Shown here: in pieces, positions 53,211-54,349 of the stretch
How positions within the stretch are numbered: the first letter of the stretch is position 1
How the letters are laid out: every line of letters starts with the position of its first letter
Source of the DNA: an uncultured Lysobacterales bacterium
GTDB lineage: Bacteria > Pseudomonadota > Gammaproteobacteria > Xanthomonadales > SZUA-36
Reading direction: 5' to 3'
Assembly: GCA_937927755.1 (NCBI GenBank)
Contig: CALBDB010000091.1
Location: 1-54,349, forward strand
Length of the DNA: 54,349 bases
Position numbers and translations under genes: made by a program
The notes under the pieces: generated by a model
What the model was told of the DNA's origin: nothing
The model's database searches: none
The model's input: only the letters and a program-made list of their open reading frames with translations

Positions 53211-54349
53211 CAATCCACCCACTTACGGGCATTGCTGAACATCCGCTGCCACGGCGATATCTCCGGCCACTCATCCGGCGCCCAGGAGAAGTTGACCGTA
53301 CGCAGGGTTCTTTCGGGATGGGGCATCATGATTGTGACCCGGCCGTCGGTATTGCACATTCCGGTCACCCCTTGCGGGGATCCGTTGGGGTTCGCCGGGT
53401 ACTTGACCGCAGACCTGCCCCTTGCATCCACGTACTGTAAGGCGACCAGGGATTGCGGCAGCAATTGCCGGCGGAATTGTGCACGGCCCTCACCATGCGC
53501 GGTCGCGACCGGCAGTATGCTGCCGGCCATGCCGTCGAAGAACAAGGAAGCGGATTGGGTCACTTTAGCCAGGCTCAGACGGGCCTCGAACTGGCCCGAA
53601 CGGTTGGCTACAAAATCCGGCCAGCTATCTGTTCCCGGAATAATATCCTTAAGCGAAGAAAGCATCTGGCAACCGTTACACACGCCCAGGGCAAAACGCC
53701 CGCGGTCCTCGAAAAATGCCGCGAACTGGTCCCTGAGTTCCTGGTGGAACAGTATGGAAGCCGCCCAGCCGCGCCCCGCGCCCAACACGTCGCCGTAAGA
53801 GAAACCGCCGCAGGCCACCAGGCCCTGGAAGGCCGACAGGCCGGTACGATTCTCGAGCAGGTCCGACATGTGTACGTCAATGGCGCGGAAACCTGCCGCA
53901 TCAAATGCCGCTGCCATTTCAACCTGCCCGTTGACGCCCTGTTCACGCAGGATCGCAACCGCTGGCCTGTTGCCGCTTGCAACTGCCGATGCTGCCGGAT
54001 CCTGCTGCGGGTTGAAGCTCAGGCTGGTTGCCAAAAACGGCCGCTTCCATTCCAACGCGGATGCAAACTCTTCTTTGGCGCAATCCGGGTGATCGCGAAG
54101 TTTCTGAATTTCAAAACTGGTTTCATTCCAGGCCTGGTGAAGTTTAGCCAAATCACATTGTAGCCGGACTCGCCCGTTTGCTTTCAAACTGAGTGAATGG
54201 CCCTCAAGCGGAGCACCAATATCCGTTACCAGCGCACTTAAGCCGTGTCTGCCCAGGCACTCCATCACGGCTTCCATGTCAGCTTTGGCAACCTGGACCA
54301 CGGCGCCGGGTTCCTCCGCGAACAAACGTGCACGCAGGCTATCCATATC
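53210..54349 (-). CDS. purL: Phosphoribosylformylglycinamidine synthase, C-terminal part
   Basis: Large purine-biosynthesis enzyme converting FGAR to FGAM with glutamine as nitrogen donor. Only the last 380 residues are in the window; the 5' part lies beyond position 54349. The first third belongs to the second AIR-synthase-like domain. The glutaminase domain follows (AILREQGVNGQVEMAAAFDAAG) with its nucleophile in GVCNGCQ, GGFSYGDVLGAG before it and MPHPERTLR at the end. Confidence 0.96.
   Translation of the reverse strand, partial: DMDSLRARLFAEEPGAVVQVAKADMEAVMECLGRHGLSALVTDIGAPLEGHSLSLKANGRVRLQCDLAKLHQAWNETSFEIQKLRDHPDCAKEEFASALEWKRPFLATSLSFNPQQDPAASAVASGNRPAVAILREQGVNGQVEMAAAFDAAGFRAIDVHMSDLLENRTGLSAFQGLVACGGFSYGDVLGAGRGWAASILFHQELRDQFAAFFEDRGRFALGVCNGCQMLSSLKDIIPGTDSWPDFVANRSGQFEARLSLAKVTQSASLFFDGMAGSILPVATAHGEGRAQFRRQLLPQSLVALQYVDARGRSAVKYPANPNGSPQGVTGMCNTDGRVTIMMPHPERTLRTVNFSWAPDEWPEISPWQRMFSNARKWVD

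Noticed and set aside
1-54349. CRISPR arrays, tRNA genes, phage or insertion sequences
   Set aside because: No regular repeat-spacer pattern, cloverleaf, integrase or transposase was seen in the window.

Overview
The window is a continuous stretch of a gammaproteobacterial chromosome, moderately GC-rich and densely packed. It has no phage, plasmid, insertion-sequence or CRISPR signature. The organism is Gram-negative: it has LpxC, the LpoA/DolP lipoproteins, an ABC-type O-antigen exporter and a type II secretion system (T2SS). MurE carries the meso-diaminopimelate DNPR motif. Two layouts recall Xanthomonas-like or neighbouring lineages (Steroidobacter/Woeseia-type): the T2SS order E-F-G-H-I-J-K-L-M-N-D with a lipidated secretin, and a division/cell-wall cluster lacking murD and murB. 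That placement is inference; no marker here fixes the genus.

Region 1 (2-18806): a polyprenyl-phosphate sugar phosphotransferase converges on the end of the dcw cluster. The cluster runs on the minus strand as mraZ, rsmH, ftsL, ftsI, murE, murF, mraY, ftsW, murG, murC, ddlB, ftsQ, ftsA, ftsZ, lpxC. Every junction from ftsL to ftsA overlaps, so the mRNA is probably translated by coupling. A clear promoter with MraZ-type boxes precedes mraZ, and RNase P RNA lies upstream. A roughly 266-bp nested palindrome separates rsmH from ftsL.

Region 2 (18875-29419): rsmI, the divergent envelope set lpoA-yraN-dolP, and the minus-strand set glyA, nrdR, ribD, ribE, ribB(X), ribH, nusB, thiL, pgpA. Together they serve one-carbon metabolism, ribonucleotide reductase control, riboflavin, thiamine diphosphate and phosphatidylglycerol synthesis.

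Region 3 (29555-39260): a lone family-2 glycosyltransferase, the ABC-F translation factor EttA, and a minus-strand surface-polysaccharide operon: parvulin, wzm, wzt with a C-terminal extension, glycosyltransferase, methyltransferase, glycosyltransferase, SDR protein and a YkgJ-type cysteine-cluster protein. The methyltransferase and the extended Wzt suggest a chain capped at its end before export.

Region 4 (39396-54349): a 571-residue exported protein of unknown function with its own promoter and a strong terminator, a small lipoprotein, the complete xps-like T2SS operon (gspD back to gspE), a membrane protein resembling exosortase-H-associated proteins, and the 3' part of purL. The main leads are the unknown exported protein beside the T2SS, the unusual T2SS components (no zinc motif in GspE, lipidated GspD with an extra lipoprotein, GspN instead of GspC), the capping methyltransferase/Wzt pair, and the repeat inserted inside the dcw operon.
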